From NCBI RefSeq assembly GCF_020873915.1, contig NZ_JAHWGP010000035.1, forward strand, positions 25,054 to 89,053: 64,000 nucleotides of DNA, in the 5' to 3' direction. This stretch comes from Streptomyces sp. DH5. Its GTDB lineage: Bacteria; Actinomycetota; Actinomycetes; Streptomycetales; Streptomycetaceae. Within the stretch, counting starts at the first letter, position 1, and every line of letters starts with the position of its first letter. The notes beneath the pieces were generated by a model that was not told the DNA's origin, searched no databases, and saw only the letters and a list, made by a program, of their open reading frames with translations. Made by a program: the position numbers and the translations under genes. Shown here one piece after another: positions 31,007 to 41,699 of this stretch.

Positions 31007-32805
31007 GCGGCGCCCGCGCGAAGGGGCCGGGGAAGCGGGACCTCGCCCAGGAGGCGTTCGACGCGGGGCTGGGGCTGGTGCGGGCCAACCCCGCGCTGAA
31101 CGCCGTGGAGTTCGACGTCTGCCGCCGGGAGAACTGCGAGCTGGCACCCCGCGACGGACTGGTCCGCGTGGACTCCGGGGCTGTGCTGCACGCCCACCCG
31201 GACCGCAGGGCGGACCCGCAGGAGTGGGCGTGGGCCCTCGCCCACGCCGTCCTCCACCTCGGCTTCGGCCACGTCCCGGCCGCCAAGGGCACCCGCGAAC
31301 AGCCCGACCGCAGCGAGCTCGCCGCCCGCTGCGTCGTCGTCAACCGCTTCCTGCTCGGCTTCCCCGTCGGCAGGACCCCCGACCACCTGCCCGCCGCCTA
31401 CCCCGACGGCGACGAGGAACGGCTCGCCGCCCACTGGCGCCGCGACGGCGTCCCGGCCGTGTACGAACGCTGCGGCACGGCCGGCGGCGAGGCGGACCTG
31501 TTCCTCCAGGAGTGGTACGCCTGCTACGGGCAGCCACCGGATCACCAGCTGGCGTTCGCCACCGCCCTCACCCGCACCGTGTCCGCCGCGATGGACATGG
31601 CGGCCGGCCGCCGCGACAGCCTCGACGGCAAGCCGGCCCCCCGACGCCCCTGGGAGCGGGCGCTCGGCTGGTTCGTGTCCTCCTACCCGCTGCTCGGCGG
31701 CATCGCCTCCGGCATCACCCTCGTCGCCGACGCCGAACTGGCCCGCGCCCACGCCATCTCCGTTGCGGCCGTCGACGCCGCGGCCGGCGAGATCTACATC
31801 AACCCGCTGCGGCAGTTCGACGAGGAGGAGTGGCGGTTCGTCCTCGCCCACGAGATGCTGCACGCGGCCCTGCGCCACGGCGACCGCCGCGGCGGACGCG
31901 ACCCGTTCCTCTTCAACGTCGCCTGCGACTTCGTCATCAACGGCTGGCTGGAGGAGATGCGGGTCGGCACCATGCCCGAGGGCATGCTGTACGACAAGGA
32001 CCTCGCCGGGCTGTCCGCCGAGGAGGTCTACGACCGCATCGCCGCCGACCTGCGCCGCGTCCGGCGCTTCGCCACCCCGCGCGGCAAAGGAGCCGGTGAC
32101 ATCCTCGGCGCGCCCCTCGGCCCTCTCCGCGACCACGTCGACCTCGACGGCTTCTACCGCCGCGGCCTCGCCCAGGGCCTGGACCTGCACGACCGGCAGG
32201 AGCGCGGTTTCCTGCCCGCCGGCCTGGTCCAGGAGATCCGGGCGCTCAGCCATCCGCCGGTGCCCTGGGACGCCCGGCTCGCCCGCTGGTTCGACGAGTT
32301 CGTGCCGAGTCCCGCACCGCTCCGGTCGTACGCGCGTCCCTCCCGCCGTCAGGCGTCCACCCCGGACATCCCCCGCGCGGGCCGGTACTTCCCGCCCGAG
32401 GAGATCGCCCGCTGCACCTTCGGCGTCGTCCTGGACACCTCCGGCTCCATGGACCGCGTCCTGCTCGGCAAGGCGCTCGGCGCCATCGCCTCCTACGCCG
32501 AGGTCCGCGACGTCCCGGCCGCCCGCGTGGTGTTCTGCGACGCGGCACCGCACGACGCGGGCTACGTACCGGTCACCGAGATCGCCGGGAGGGTGCGGGT
32601 GCGCGGCCGGGGCGGCACCGTGCTCCAGCCCGGCATCGACTTCCTCCAGCGAGCCGACGACTTCCCCGCCACCGCGCCGATCCTGGTCATCACCGACGGC
32701 TGGTGCGACGACGTCCTGCGGGTCCGGCGCGAACACGCGTACCTGATCCCGCAGGGGGCACGGCTGCCGTTCACCGCCAGAGGGCCCGTCTTCCGGGTGA
32801 GTTGA
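31003..32805 (+). CDS. DUF2201 putative metallopeptidase with C-terminal VWA-like domain
   Basis: A 600-residue partner of the MoxR ATPase. The central domain has a zincin-like H283-E-x-x-H287 (LAHEMLHAALRHGDRRGGRD), preceded by INPLRQFDEEEWRFVLAHE, and a second WALAHAVLHLGFGH near residue 85 that looks like an inactive duplicate. The C-terminal quarter is VWA-like with a MIDAS DTSGS near 476 and a final Asp in VITDGW. Such pairs are proposed to insert metals or remodel targets; the substrate is unknown. The neighbouring genes give no hint. Confidence 0.85.
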   Translation: MSGARAKGPGKRDLAQEAFDAGLGLVRANPALNAVEFDVCRRENCELAPRDGLVRVDSGAVLHAHPDRRADPQEWAWALAHAVLHLGFGHVPAAKGTREQPDRSELAARCVVVNRFLLGFPVGRTPDHLPAAYPDGDEERLAAHWRRDGVPAVYERCGTAGGEADLFLQEWYACYGQPPDHQLAFATALTRTVSAAMDMAAGRRDSLDGKPAPRRPWERALGWFVSSYPLLGGIASGITLVADAELARAHAISVAAVDAAAGEIYINPLRQFDEEEWRFVLAHEMLHAALRHGDRRGGRDPFLFNVACDFVINGWLEEMRVGTMPEGMLYDKDLAGLSAEEVYDRIAADLRRVRRFATPRGKGAGDILGAPLGPLRDHVDLDGFYRRGLAQGLDLHDRQERGFLPAGLVQEIRALSHPPVPWDARLARWFDEFVPSPAPLRSYARPSRRQASTPDIPRAGRYFPPEEIARCTFGVVLDTSGSMDRVLLGKALGAIASYAEVRDVPAARVVFCDAAPHDAGYVPVTEIAGRVRVRGRGGTVLQPGIDFLQRADDFPATAPILVITDGWCDDVLRVRREHAYLIPQGARLPFTARGPVFRVS

Positions 32806-32829
32806 GCCGTGATGTGATCGGATGGGGGA

Positions 32830-32853
32830 GGGTGCCCGGTGATCAGGGCACCC
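32830..32853 (+). terminator. Hairpin after the MoxR-VWA operon
   Basis: GGGTGCCC / GGGCACCC, 8-bp perfect stem with an 8-base loop, 25 bases past the stop at 32805 and 50 before osmC. Confidence 0.55.
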
Positions 32854-32903
32854 GGACCGAGTACCGCCGGACACCCGTCCGGACCTTTTCGAAAGGATGC
32901 GTC

Positions 32904-33332
32904 ATGGCAACCACGCGCTCCGCACACACCGTGTGGGAAGGCAGTCTCTTCAAGGGCAGCGGGGTCGTCGCCTTCGACTCCTCCGGTGCCATCGCCGAGC
33001 AGCCGGTCACCTGGGCGTCGCGTGCCGAGGACGCGAACGGGAAGACCAGCCCGGAGGAGCTGATCGCCGCCGCGCACTCCAGCTGCTTCTCGATGGCCCT
33101 GTCCAACGGACTCGACAAGGCAGGCACCCCGCCGACCAGGCTGACCACCTCCGCCGACGTCACCTTCGTGCCCGGTCAGGGCATCACCGGCGTCCACCTC
33201 ACCGTCGAGGGAACCGTCCCCGGCCTGGACGAGGCCGGATTCGTCGCCGCGGCCGAGGACGCCAAGGTGAACTGCCCGGTCAGCCAGGCACTGAAGGGCA
33301 CCGAGATCACCCTGACGGCGAAGCTCGCCTGA
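32904..33332 (+). CDS. osmC: OsmC family peroxiredoxin
   Basis: A 142-residue OsmC protein, a thiol peroxidase that reduces organic hydroperoxides in the cytosol. The two reactive cysteines are C61 (AHSSCFSMALS) and C124 (KVNCPVSQAL). The start SAHTVWEGSLFKGSG is typical of the osmotically induced OsmC type rather than Ohr. GAAAGGA precedes the ATG. Monocistronic, between two hairpins. Confidence 0.93.
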   Translation: MATTRSAHTVWEGSLFKGSGVVAFDSSGAIAEQPVTWASRAEDANGKTSPEELIAAAHSSCFSMALSNGLDKAGTPPTRLTTSADVTFVPGQGITGVHLTVEGTVPGLDEAGFVAAAEDAKVNCPVSQALKGTEITLTAKLA

Positions 33333-33353
33333 CCCGCCCGCCGCGACGGGCGA

Positions 33354-33385
33354 CCGCGGGCCGCCCCGTCCGGGGCGGCCCGCGG
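33354..33385 (+). terminator. Strong hairpin after osmC
   Basis: 14-bp perfect stem CCGCGGGCCGCCCC / GGGGCGGCCCGCGG with a 4-base loop. Just after it, a 22-base direct repeat ending CGTCACCCTCCGGG occurs twice (about 33379-33428), up to the GDPD ribosome site. Confidence 0.7.
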
Positions 33386-33439
33386 CGCGTCACCCTCCGG
33401 GTCAGTCCGCGGCCCGTCACCCTCCGGGAGCCGACCACC

Positions 33440-34183
33440 ATGACGCCACGCCCCGCCGTCTCCGCGCACCGGGGAGGCAGCGAGCGCGCCGCCCCGGCCA
33501 CCTGGGAGGCGTACGAGGACGCGCTCGCCTCGGGCGCGGAGTACGTCGAGCTCGACGTCCGGCGTACCGTGGACGGCGTCCTCGTCGTCCACCACGACCC
33601 CCGGGCGGGGCACACCGGACCGCTCCTGTCCACGCTCACCCACGCCGAGCTGAACGCACGCGCCGGATACCCCGTGCCGGTCGTGGACGAGGTCATGGAG
33701 CTGGTCGCCGGGAAGCTCGTCGCCCATCTGGACCTCAAGGAGACCGGCCACGAGCGGGAGCTGATCGACCGTGCGGTCGCCCTGCTCGGCACGGACGGCT
33801 GCGTCGCCACCACCCTCGAGGACCGCTCGGTCGCCGCCATCACCGCCGCCCGGCCGCGCGTGCGCACCCTCCTCTCCCTGGGCCGCGACGGCCACGGCCT
33901 CGGCCGGCGCAGCCTGGTCGCCACCCGGATCAGCGAACTGCTCCCCATGCGCCGCGTGCGCGCCTGCGGCGCCCACGGGGTCGCCGTGCACCAGCGTCTG
34001 GCCCGCGCCACCGTGCTGCGCGAGGCCGCGCGTAACAGACTGTTCACCATGGTGTGGACCGTCAACGAGGACGCGGCCCTGCGCGGTTTCCTGGGCGACC
34101 CGCGCGTGGACGTGCTGATCACGGACCGTCCCCGCCGCGCGGTGGAACTGCGCGGGCTCACGGACGCCCGCACCTCCCGGTGA
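33440..34183 (+). CDS. Glycerophosphodiester phosphodiesterase family protein
   Basis: A 247-residue GDPD-type TIM barrel that would release glycerol-3-phosphate from deacylated phospholipids. [19 protein letters not shown] has the first catalytic His, [20 protein letters not shown] the metal Glu/Asp and second His, and AHLDLKE the third acidic ligand; [14 protein letters not shown] closes the barrel. There is no signal peptide, so it is cytosolic. CCGGGAG lies ahead of the ATG. Confidence 0.88.
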   Translation: MTPRPAVSAHRGGSERAAPATWEAYEDALASGAEYVELDVRRTVDGVLVVHHDPRAGHTGPLLSTLTHAELNARAGYPVPVVDEVMELVAGKLVAHLDLKETGHERELIDRAVALLGTDGCVATTLEDRSVAAITAARPRVRTLLSLGRDGHGLGRRSLVATRISELLPMRRVRACGAHGVAVHQRLARATVLREAARNRLFTMVWTVNEDAALRGFLGDPRVDVLITDRPRRAVELRGLTDARTSR

Positions 34184-34202
34184 ACAACCACCCGATCAAA
34201 CC

Positions 34203-34232
34203 ATTGACAACAGGGCGCTCAAGTTTTGTGCT
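34203..34232 (+). promoter_or_regulatory. HAIR-like HspR site overlapping a dnaK promoter
   Basis: ATTGACA-N7-GCTCAAG at 34203-34223 has the exact arm and spacer lengths of the HspR-associated inverted repeat CTTGAGT-N7-ACTCAAG, with 4 of 7 and 6 of 7 matches. The left arm coincides with a -35 TTGACA (34204-34209); 17 bases later TGTGCT (34227-34232) is a fair -10. HspR control of this dnaK is suggested, not shown. Confidence 0.5.
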
Positions 34233-34280
34233 GGAAGGTGCCGGAAGTCCGGAGAGGTGCCCTGGCGGAAGGGGACAGCG

Positions 34281-36155
<1,875 letters not shown>

Positions 36156-36172
36156 AGCCGGCCGGCCCGGTC

Positions 36173-37036
36173 TCACTGGTGCTCCCGGCACTCCCGCAGC
36201 AGCTTCTCGGTGCGCTGGGCCGACGCGGCCCGCGCCGTCATGTGGTCCAGCACCTCCAGGTGCACGGAGACCTCCCTGCGGGAGTCCAGGTACAGCGCCC
36301 CGGTCAGGTACTCGGTGAACACCATGTCCGGCAGCTCCGGCTCGGCGAAGCGGAACAGCGAGAACGGCGCGTACGTCCCGGGGTGCGGGCCGTCCGCGAA
36401 CTCGGCGATCTGCAGGGTGATCCGGTCCCGTTCGGAGTACTCGAGCAGCTTGTCGAGCTGGTCGCGCATCACCCGGCCGTCGATGCTCACCGGACGGCGC
36501 AGCACCGTCTCGTCCATCAGCACCCACAGGTGCGGCGGGTCGGCCCGCTCCAGCAGCCGCTGACGCTCCATGCGCAGCGACACGTGCCGCTCGACCGCCT
36601 CCCGCCCCGCCGTGCCGATCGTCCCGGCCTCCAGGACGGCGCGCGCGTAGTCCTCCGTCTGCAGCAGTCCCGGCACGAAGTGCGGCTCGTAGGAGCGGAT
36701 GATGCGGGCGGCGCCCTCCAGGCTCACGTACAGGCTGAACCACTCGGGCAGCACGTCGTGGTACCGCTGCCACCAGCCCGGCCGGTTCGCCTCCTCGGCG
36801 AGCTCCACGAAGGCGACGGACTCGCTGTCGGGCACCCCGTACGCGGTCAGCAGCAACTGGACGTAGGGGATCTTCAGCGAGACCTCGGCCGTCTCCATCC
36901 GCCGCACGGTGGCCGGTGCCACCCGCAGGATCCTGGCCGCCTCCTCCCGCGGGAGGCCGGCGGCCTCCCGCAGCTCCTGCAGCCGCCTTCCCAGGACCAC
37001 CTGGCCCACGGTCGGTGCGGCCCGCCGCTCACTCAC
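36173..37036 (-). CDS. XRE/Scr1-type regulator with DUF5753
   Basis: A 287-residue DNA-binding protein. An N-terminal helix-turn-helix (LRELREAAGLPREEAARILR, VAPATVRRMETAE) is followed by DUF5753 (about 100-280), with RPGWWQRYHDVLPEWFSLYV and VPGLLQTEDYARAVL. These occur by the dozen in Streptomyces, usually next to a small DUF397 gene in an antitoxin-toxin-like pair. No DUF397 gene lies on either side. GTG at 37036 follows GGGGAGG. Convergent with dnaK, ends 17 bases apart. Confidence 0.87.
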   Translation of the reverse strand: MSERRAAPTVGQVVLGRRLQELREAAGLPREEAARILRVAPATVRRMETAEVSLKIPYVQLLLTAYGVPDSESVAFVELAEEANRPGWWQRYHDVLPEWFSLYVSLEGAARIIRSYEPHFVPGLLQTEDYARAVLEAGTIGTAGREAVERHVSLRMERQRLLERADPPHLWVLMDETVLRRPVSIDGRVMRDQLDKLLEYSERDRITLQIAEFADGPHPGTYAPFSLFRFAEPELPDMVFTEYLTGALYLDSRREVSVHLEVLDHMTARAASAQRTEKLLRECREHQ

Positions 37037-37141
37037 GCCACGCCTCCCCAACGCGCCCGGGCACGCGTTCAGTCTGTCATGTTCCTCCGACACTCTCACG
37101 AGCCACCGGGATCCGCCCTGTTTCCCTGCTCCCCATCGCCC

Positions 37142-37156
37142 TTACCCGGCGGGTAA
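37142..37156. promoter_or_regulatory. Near-perfect TTACCC palindrome in a divergent promoter
   Basis: TTACCCGGCGGGTAA is symmetric apart from its centre base. Such sites are typical of TetR-family operators in actinobacteria. It lies between the Scr1-type regulator and the small membrane protein gene. The cognate regulator is not in the window. Confidence 0.4.
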
Positions 37157-37192
37157 TCGACCCGGACGGGTCCCCGCGGGATCGTGGACGCA

Positions 37193-37230
37193 CCGGGTTC
37201 CGGGCCGGCGCACTCCGGCCCGGGACCCGG
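37193..37230 (+). other. Long hairpin in the leader of the membrane protein gene
   Basis: CCGGGTTCCGGGCCGG / CCGGCCCGGGACCCGG, 16-base arms with one mismatch and a 6-base loop, ending 36 bases before the ATG at 37267. It could attenuate transcription or protect the message. Confidence 0.5.
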
Positions 37231-37266
37231 CCCATCCCGCACGACCCCGACGGAGGGTGAACCATC

Positions 37267-37692
37267 ATGTCCGCGACCCAGCTCGCCGTACTCGCACGGA
37301 CCGTGGAGCCGCAGCGGATGCTGCGCCGTTTCCTCGCCCTCGACGCCGCCGTGACCGGCGCCAACGCGCTCGCCTACCTCGCCCTTGCGGGGCCCCTCGG
37401 GCGCCTCCTCGGCGTGGACTCCGGCCTGCTCCTCGGTCTCGGGGCGTTCCTCGCGGTGTACGCGGCGGGCGTCACCCTGCTGGCCGCCCGGCCATATCCG
37501 CCGACGGCCGGCGTACGGATCGTCGTCGAGGCCAACCTCGCCTGGACGGCGGTGAGTCTGGCCGCCCTCGCCCTGTGGCTCACCCCCACCACGGCCGGCG
37601 CGGTGTGGACGGTCCTCCAGGCGCTCACCGTGGCGGGCTTCGCCGTGGTCCAGCACCTGGCACTGAAGGCACGTCAGCCCAACCAGGACTGA
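37267..37692 (+). CDS. Four-helix integral membrane protein of unknown function
   Basis: A 141-residue protein with four hydrophobic segments, about residues 22-45, 52-72, 85-105 and 110-130. The start MSATQLAVLARTVEPQRMLR is amphipathic. No catalytic motif is seen; the size and helix pattern resemble DoxX-like or SPW-type small membrane proteins, without a firm match. CGGAGGGTG precedes the ATG. Its last 19 bases overlap the convergent MmyB-type regulator gene. Confidence 0.72.
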   Translation: MSATQLAVLARTVEPQRMLRRFLALDAAVTGANALAYLALAGPLGRLLGVDSGLLLGLGAFLAVYAAGVTLLAARPYPPTAGVRIVVEANLAWTAVSLAALALWLTPTTAGAVWTVLQALTVAGFAVVQHLALKARQPNQD

Positions 37693-38495
37693 AGGTACTT
37701 CGCCGTCGCCGGGTCCGCCGGGAGCAGCGTCTCCACGGCCAGCTCGGCGACGGTCACGTCCATCGGCGTGTTGAACGTGGAGATCGACGACACGAAGGAC
37801 AGCCTGCGCCCCTCGTGCTCGATCACCATCGGCAGCGCGAAGTACGCCACCGGCTCCTGCGGTTCCTCCGCGAGCCGCTCGCCGCTCTCCGGGACCGGAT
37901 ACGCCGAGACCTCCTCGTACAGCGCCCGCAGCGGCTCGGAGCGGCGCAGCGCGATGTGCCGCCGCATCTGCTCCAGCAGGTGTCCGCGCCACTCCCGCAG
38001 GTTCAGGATCCGCGGCGCCAGCCCCTGCGGGTGCAGGGTGAGCCGCACCGCGTTCAGCGGCGGCTCCAGCAGCGCCTCGGGCATCCCGTCGAACAGGGCC
38101 ATGACCCCCCGGTTGGCCGCCACCACGTCGTACATCGCGTCCACCACGAGCGCCGGATACGGCTCGAAGCCGCCGATCAGCCGTTGGATGCCGTCCCGCA
38201 GCGCGTCCAGCGCCGGGTCGTCCAGCGGGGTGTGCGGGAAGCGGGGCGCGTAGCCGGCGGCCAGCAGCAGCGCGTTGCGCTCCCGCATCGGGACCTCCAG
38301 CTGCTCGGCGAGCCGCAGCACCATCTCCTCGCTGGGCCGGGAGCGGCCGGTCTCGATGAAGCTGATGTGCCGGGCGGAGGAGTCGGCGCGCAGGGCCAGC
38401 TCCAGCTGGCTGACCCGCCGCTGCTCGCGCCAGGCGCGCAGCAGTGGGCCCACGCCCTCGACGGTGGAAGCGGCACGGGACGGGACGGTGGTCAT
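37674..38495 (-). CDS. XRE regulator with MmyB-type ligand-binding domain
   Basis: A 273-residue regulator. The helix-turn-helix is LLRAWREQRRVSQLELALRA, DSSARHISFIETGRSRPS (about 18-55); residues 105-265 are the MmyB-like PAS-type ligand domain (LIGGFEPYPALVVDAMYDVV, ANRGVMALF, HPQGLAPRILNLREWRGHLL), which binds fatty-acid-like molecules in characterised relatives. Targets are unknown; the convergent membrane protein and the divergent pterin dehydratase/methyltransferase pair are candidates. ATG at 38495. Confidence 0.88.
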   Translation of the reverse strand: MTTVPSRAASTVEGVGPLLRAWREQRRVSQLELALRADSSARHISFIETGRSRPSEEMVLRLAEQLEVPMRERNALLLAAGYAPRFPHTPLDDPALDALRDGIQRLIGGFEPYPALVVDAMYDVVAANRGVMALFDGMPEALLEPPLNAVRLTLHPQGLAPRILNLREWRGHLLEQMRRHIALRRSEPLRALYEEVSAYPVPESGERLAEEPQEPVAYFALPMVIEHEGRRLSFVSSISTFNTPMDVTVAELAVETLLPADPATAKYLQSWLG

Positions 38496-38624
38496 GCTCA
38501 GGACCGTAGTCGAGACGCGGCCGGACCGGGGAGCCGCGCGTTGCCGGCGCGGGCCCCGGCGGGCCTCCTGTGGCAGCCTGGGAGCCCGGTACGCAACCCC
38601 TCACCCGTCCAAGGAGCGCTGGCC

Positions 38625-38930
38625 ATGCCCGTCGAACCGCTGTCGCAGAAGGAGATCGAGGACCGGCTGGCGCACCTGCCGGGCTGGTCCCTCGACGGGG
38701 ACCGCCTCAGCCGCTCCTACCGGCTCGGCTCGCACTTCGCGGCGACGGCGATGGTCGTCCACGTCGCCCGGGTCCAGGAGGAACTCGACCACCACTCCGA
38801 CCTGACCCTCGGCTACGACACCGTGTCCCTGTCCGTGCACACCCACAGCGCGGGCGGCACCGTCACCGCCAGGGACTTCGATCTCGCCCGCAGGGTGGAG
38901 GACCTGGCGCCCGGACACGGTGCACACTGA
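38625..38930 (+). CDS. 4a-hydroxytetrahydrobiopterin dehydratase (PCD/DCoH)
   Basis: A 101-residue pterin-4a-carbinolamine dehydratase that regenerates the pterin cofactor used by aromatic amino acid hydroxylases. The active-site histidines are in ELDHHSDLTLGYDTVSLSVH with the following THSAGG; LPGWSLDGDRLSRSYRLGSH forms the first half. AAGGAG precedes the ATG. No hydroxylase is adjacent. The methyltransferase gene starts five bases after it. Confidence 0.9.
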   Translation: MPVEPLSQKEIEDRLAHLPGWSLDGDRLSRSYRLGSHFAATAMVVHVARVQEELDHHSDLTLGYDTVSLSVHTHSAGGTVTARDFDLARRVEDLAPGHGAH

Positions 38931-38935
38931 GGCGC

Positions 38936-39709
38936 GTGCTGGACTACGACGAGGAAGCGGAGCGGTACGACGTCCTGCGCGGCGGTGAACCGCGGGCGGC
39001 GGCCGCCGCCGAAGCCGTGCTGAGCCTCGTACCCGCCGGTGCGCGGGACCTGCTGGACGCGGCCTGCGGCACCGGCATCGTGACCCGGCGCTTCCCCGCC
39101 GCGCGTCCCGGCCTGCGGGTGACGGGTGTCGACCTGGCCCGGTCCATGACCCGGACGGCGGTGTCCCGGCTGCCGGGCGCCGTGGTCCGCGCGGACAGCC
39201 GCCGGCTGCCCTTCGGCGACGCCCGCTTCGACGCCGTGGTCAGCGTGTGGCTGCTGCACCTGATGTCCGGCCCGCAGGACGTACGGGCGGTCGTCGGCGA
39301 GTGCGCCCGCGTGCTGCGGCCCGGCGGCGTCTTCGTCACCACCGTCGGCAAGGGCGCCTCCCACAACGTGGGCAGCGACATCGACGCGGTCCTCGCCGCC
39401 CGCCCGCCCGGCCCGGTGCCCGACGACCCCGCCGCCGTGGAGGCCTGCGCCGCGTCGCACGGACTGCTCCCGGCGGGGGAGGCCCGCTTCCGGGGCCACG
39501 GGCAGGGCCGCAGCCCGCGCCGCACCATCGAGGACCTGCGGCGCGGCTGGTTCGTCACCCTGCCGCCCGGGCAGCCTCTCGCCGAGGACTTCGCCGCCCG
39601 CCTGGCCGCGCTCCCCGACCCGGAACGCCCCCGCCCCGACCCGGTGTTCCGGCTCCGTGCGTACCGCAAGCCACGGCCCGGCAACCTGGAGGGCGCCGGC
39701 GGCGACTGA
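38936..39709 (+). CDS. SAM-dependent class I methyltransferase
   Basis: A 257-residue methyltransferase: LLDAACGTGIVTRRF is motif I, VTGVDLARSMTRTAV motif II, VVRADSRRLPFGDARFDAVV motif III and VLRPGGVFVTTVG motif IV. It resembles the UbiE/MenG-like small-molecule group. GTG at 38936 lies five bases after the dehydratase stop and is probably read through by coupling. Substrate unknown. Confidence 0.87.
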   Translation: MLDYDEEAERYDVLRGGEPRAAAAAEAVLSLVPAGARDLLDAACGTGIVTRRFPAARPGLRVTGVDLARSMTRTAVSRLPGAVVRADSRRLPFGDARFDAVVSVWLLHLMSGPQDVRAVVGECARVLRPGGVFVTTVGKGASHNVGSDIDAVLAARPPGPVPDDPAAVEACAASHGLLPAGEARFRGHGQGRSPRRTIEDLRRGWFVTLPPGQPLAEDFAARLAALPDPERPRPDPVFRLRAYRKPRPGNLEGAGGD

Positions 39710-39747
39710 GGGACACAACCCGTCCGTCCTCCCAGGAGGTCCGCCCC

Positions 39748-41619
39748 GTGACCCACCCCCGCAGGCACCGCAGACGCCGTGTCCTCCTTCCCGCGGCGCT
39801 CGCCGTCGCGACGCTCGCCGGAGCCGGTCTGACCGCGCTGTCGCAGCCGTCCGCCGAGGCCGCCACCCCCCGCCAGGTCGAGGCCCTCGACCGGGGCGTC
39901 GTCAGCGTCCACACCGGCACCGGCAACCTGGTCAGCTGGCGCTGGCTCGGCACCGACCCGGACTCCGTCGCCTTCAACGTCTACCGGGCCGGCACCAAGG
40001 TCAACGCCTCCCCGATCACCGGCTCCACCACCTACTTCCACTCCGGCGCCCCCTCCCACGCCGACTACACCGTCCGCGCGGTGGTCGACGGCACCGAGCA
40101 GGGCGACTCGGTGCACGCGATCCAGTTCCGCGCGGGCTACAAGGACGTCCCCCTCAGCCCTCCGTCCGGCGGCACCACCCCCGACGGGGTGGCCTACACC
40201 TACGAGGCCAACGACGCCTCCGTCGGCGACCTCGACGGCGACGGTGCCCTCGACATCGTCCTCAAGTGGCAGCCCACCAACGCCAAGGACAACTCCCAGT
40301 CCGGCTACACCGGCAACACGGTCGTCGACGGCATCCGGCTCGACGGCACCCGGCTGTGGCGCGTCGACCTGGGCCGCAACATCCGCTCCGGCGCCCACTA
40401 CACGCAGTTCCAGGTGTACGACTACGACGGCGACGGCGAGGCGGAGGTCGCCATGAAGACCGCCGACGGGACGAGGGACGGCACCGGCGCGGTCATCGGC
40501 AACTCCTCCGCCGACCACCGCAACTCCAGCGGGTACGTGCTCTCCGGCCCCGAGTACCTGACGATGTTCCACGGCCGTACGGGCCGGGCGATGGGCACCG
40601 TCGACTACGTCCCGGCCCGCGGCAGCGTCTCCTCCTGGGGCGACTCCTACGGCAACCGGGTCGACCGCTTCCTCGCCGGCACCGCCTACCTCGACGGCGC
40701 CCGCCCCTCCCTGATCATGGCCCGCGGCTACTACACCCGCACGGTCGTCGCGGCCTGGGACTGGCGCAACGGCGCCTTCACCCGCCGCTGGACGTTCGAC
40801 ACCAACTCCTCCACCAACAGCGGCAAGGGCTACGACGGCCAGGGCTCCCACAGCCTCTCCGTCGGGGACGTCGACAACGACGGCCGGGACGAGATCGTCT
40901 ACGGTTCGATGGCCGTGGACGACAACGGCAACGGCCTGTGGACCACGAGGACGGGGCACGGCGACGCCCAGCACCTCGGGGACCTCGACCCGTCGACGCC
41001 CGGCCTGGAGTACTACAAGGTCTCCGAGTCCACGGGCCAGCCGGCCGCCCTGTACGTCAACCCGGCGAACGGCGCAGTCCGCTGGAAGCTCGCCGCCTGC
41101 TGCGACAACGGCCGCGGCGTCGCGGGGGACGTCTGGTCGGGCAACTCCGGCCCCGAGATGTGGTCCTCCTCCGACAACTCCGTCCGCGACGAAGGCGGCG
41201 GCACCAAGGGCCGCAAGCCCTCCTCCGCCAACTTCCTCACCTGGTGGGACGGCGACCCGGTCCGCGAACTCCTCGACGGCACCCGCATCGACAAGTACGG
41301 CACGGCCTCCGACACCCGCCTGCTGACCGGCTCGGGCGTCGCGTCGAACAACGGCACCAAGGCCACCCCGGTGCTGTCCGGCGACATCCTCGGTGACTGG
41401 CGCGAGGAGGTCGTCTGGCGCACCGGCGACAACCGGGCCCTGCGCATCTACTCCACGCCCCACGACACCGACCGCCGCATCACCACCCTCCTCCACGACA
41501 CCCTCTACCGCACCTCCCTGGCCTGGCAGAACACCGCCTACAACCAGCCCCCGCACACCGGCTTCTTCATAGGCGCCGGCATGCCGACCCCGCCCAGGCC
41601 CACGGTCTACGCGCCCTGA
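39748..41619 (+). CDS. Secreted rhamnogalacturonan lyase (PL11, YesW-like)
   Basis: A 623-residue extracellular polysaccharide lyase that cleaves the rhamnose-galacturonate backbone of pectin by beta-elimination. Residues 1-38 are a signal peptide with an Arg/His-rich start (HPRRHRRRRVLLPAALAVAT, Tat-like double arginines). The mature protein opens RQVEALDRGVVSVHTGTGNL, and the eight-bladed propeller carries repeated calcium-binding turns such as DLDGDGALD, DYDGDGEAE and DVDNDGRDE, with ILGDWREEVVWRT near the end. There is no carbohydrate-binding module. GTG at 39748 follows AGGAGG. No regulator gene is beside it. Confidence 0.9.
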   Translation: MTHPRRHRRRRVLLPAALAVATLAGAGLTALSQPSAEAATPRQVEALDRGVVSVHTGTGNLVSWRWLGTDPDSVAFNVYRAGTKVNASPITGSTTYFHSGAPSHADYTVRAVVDGTEQGDSVHAIQFRAGYKDVPLSPPSGGTTPDGVAYTYEANDASVGDLDGDGALDIVLKWQPTNAKDNSQSGYTGNTVVDGIRLDGTRLWRVDLGRNIRSGAHYTQFQVYDYDGDGEAEVAMKTADGTRDGTGAVIGNSSADHRNSSGYVLSGPEYLTMFHGRTGRAMGTVDYVPARGSVSSWGDSYGNRVDRFLAGTAYLDGARPSLIMARGYYTRTVVAAWDWRNGAFTRRWTFDTNSSTNSGKGYDGQGSHSLSVGDVDNDGRDEIVYGSMAVDDNGNGLWTTRTGHGDAQHLGDLDPSTPGLEYYKVSESTGQPAALYVNPANGAVRWKLAACCDNGRGVAGDVWSGNSGPEMWSSSDNSVRDEGGGTKGRKPSSANFLTWWDGDPVRELLDGTRIDKYGTASDTRLLTGSGVASNNGTKATPVLSGDILGDWREEVVWRTGDNRALRIYSTPHDTDRRITTLLHDTLYRTSLAWQNTAYNQPPHTGFFIGAGMPTPPRPTVYAP

Positions 41620-41699
41620 GACCCCGCCGGCGAGAACGGCACGCGACGCGAGCCGGATCGGCGGCCGTCGACCACCGAGCGGGGCGCCGTGGTGTCCGC

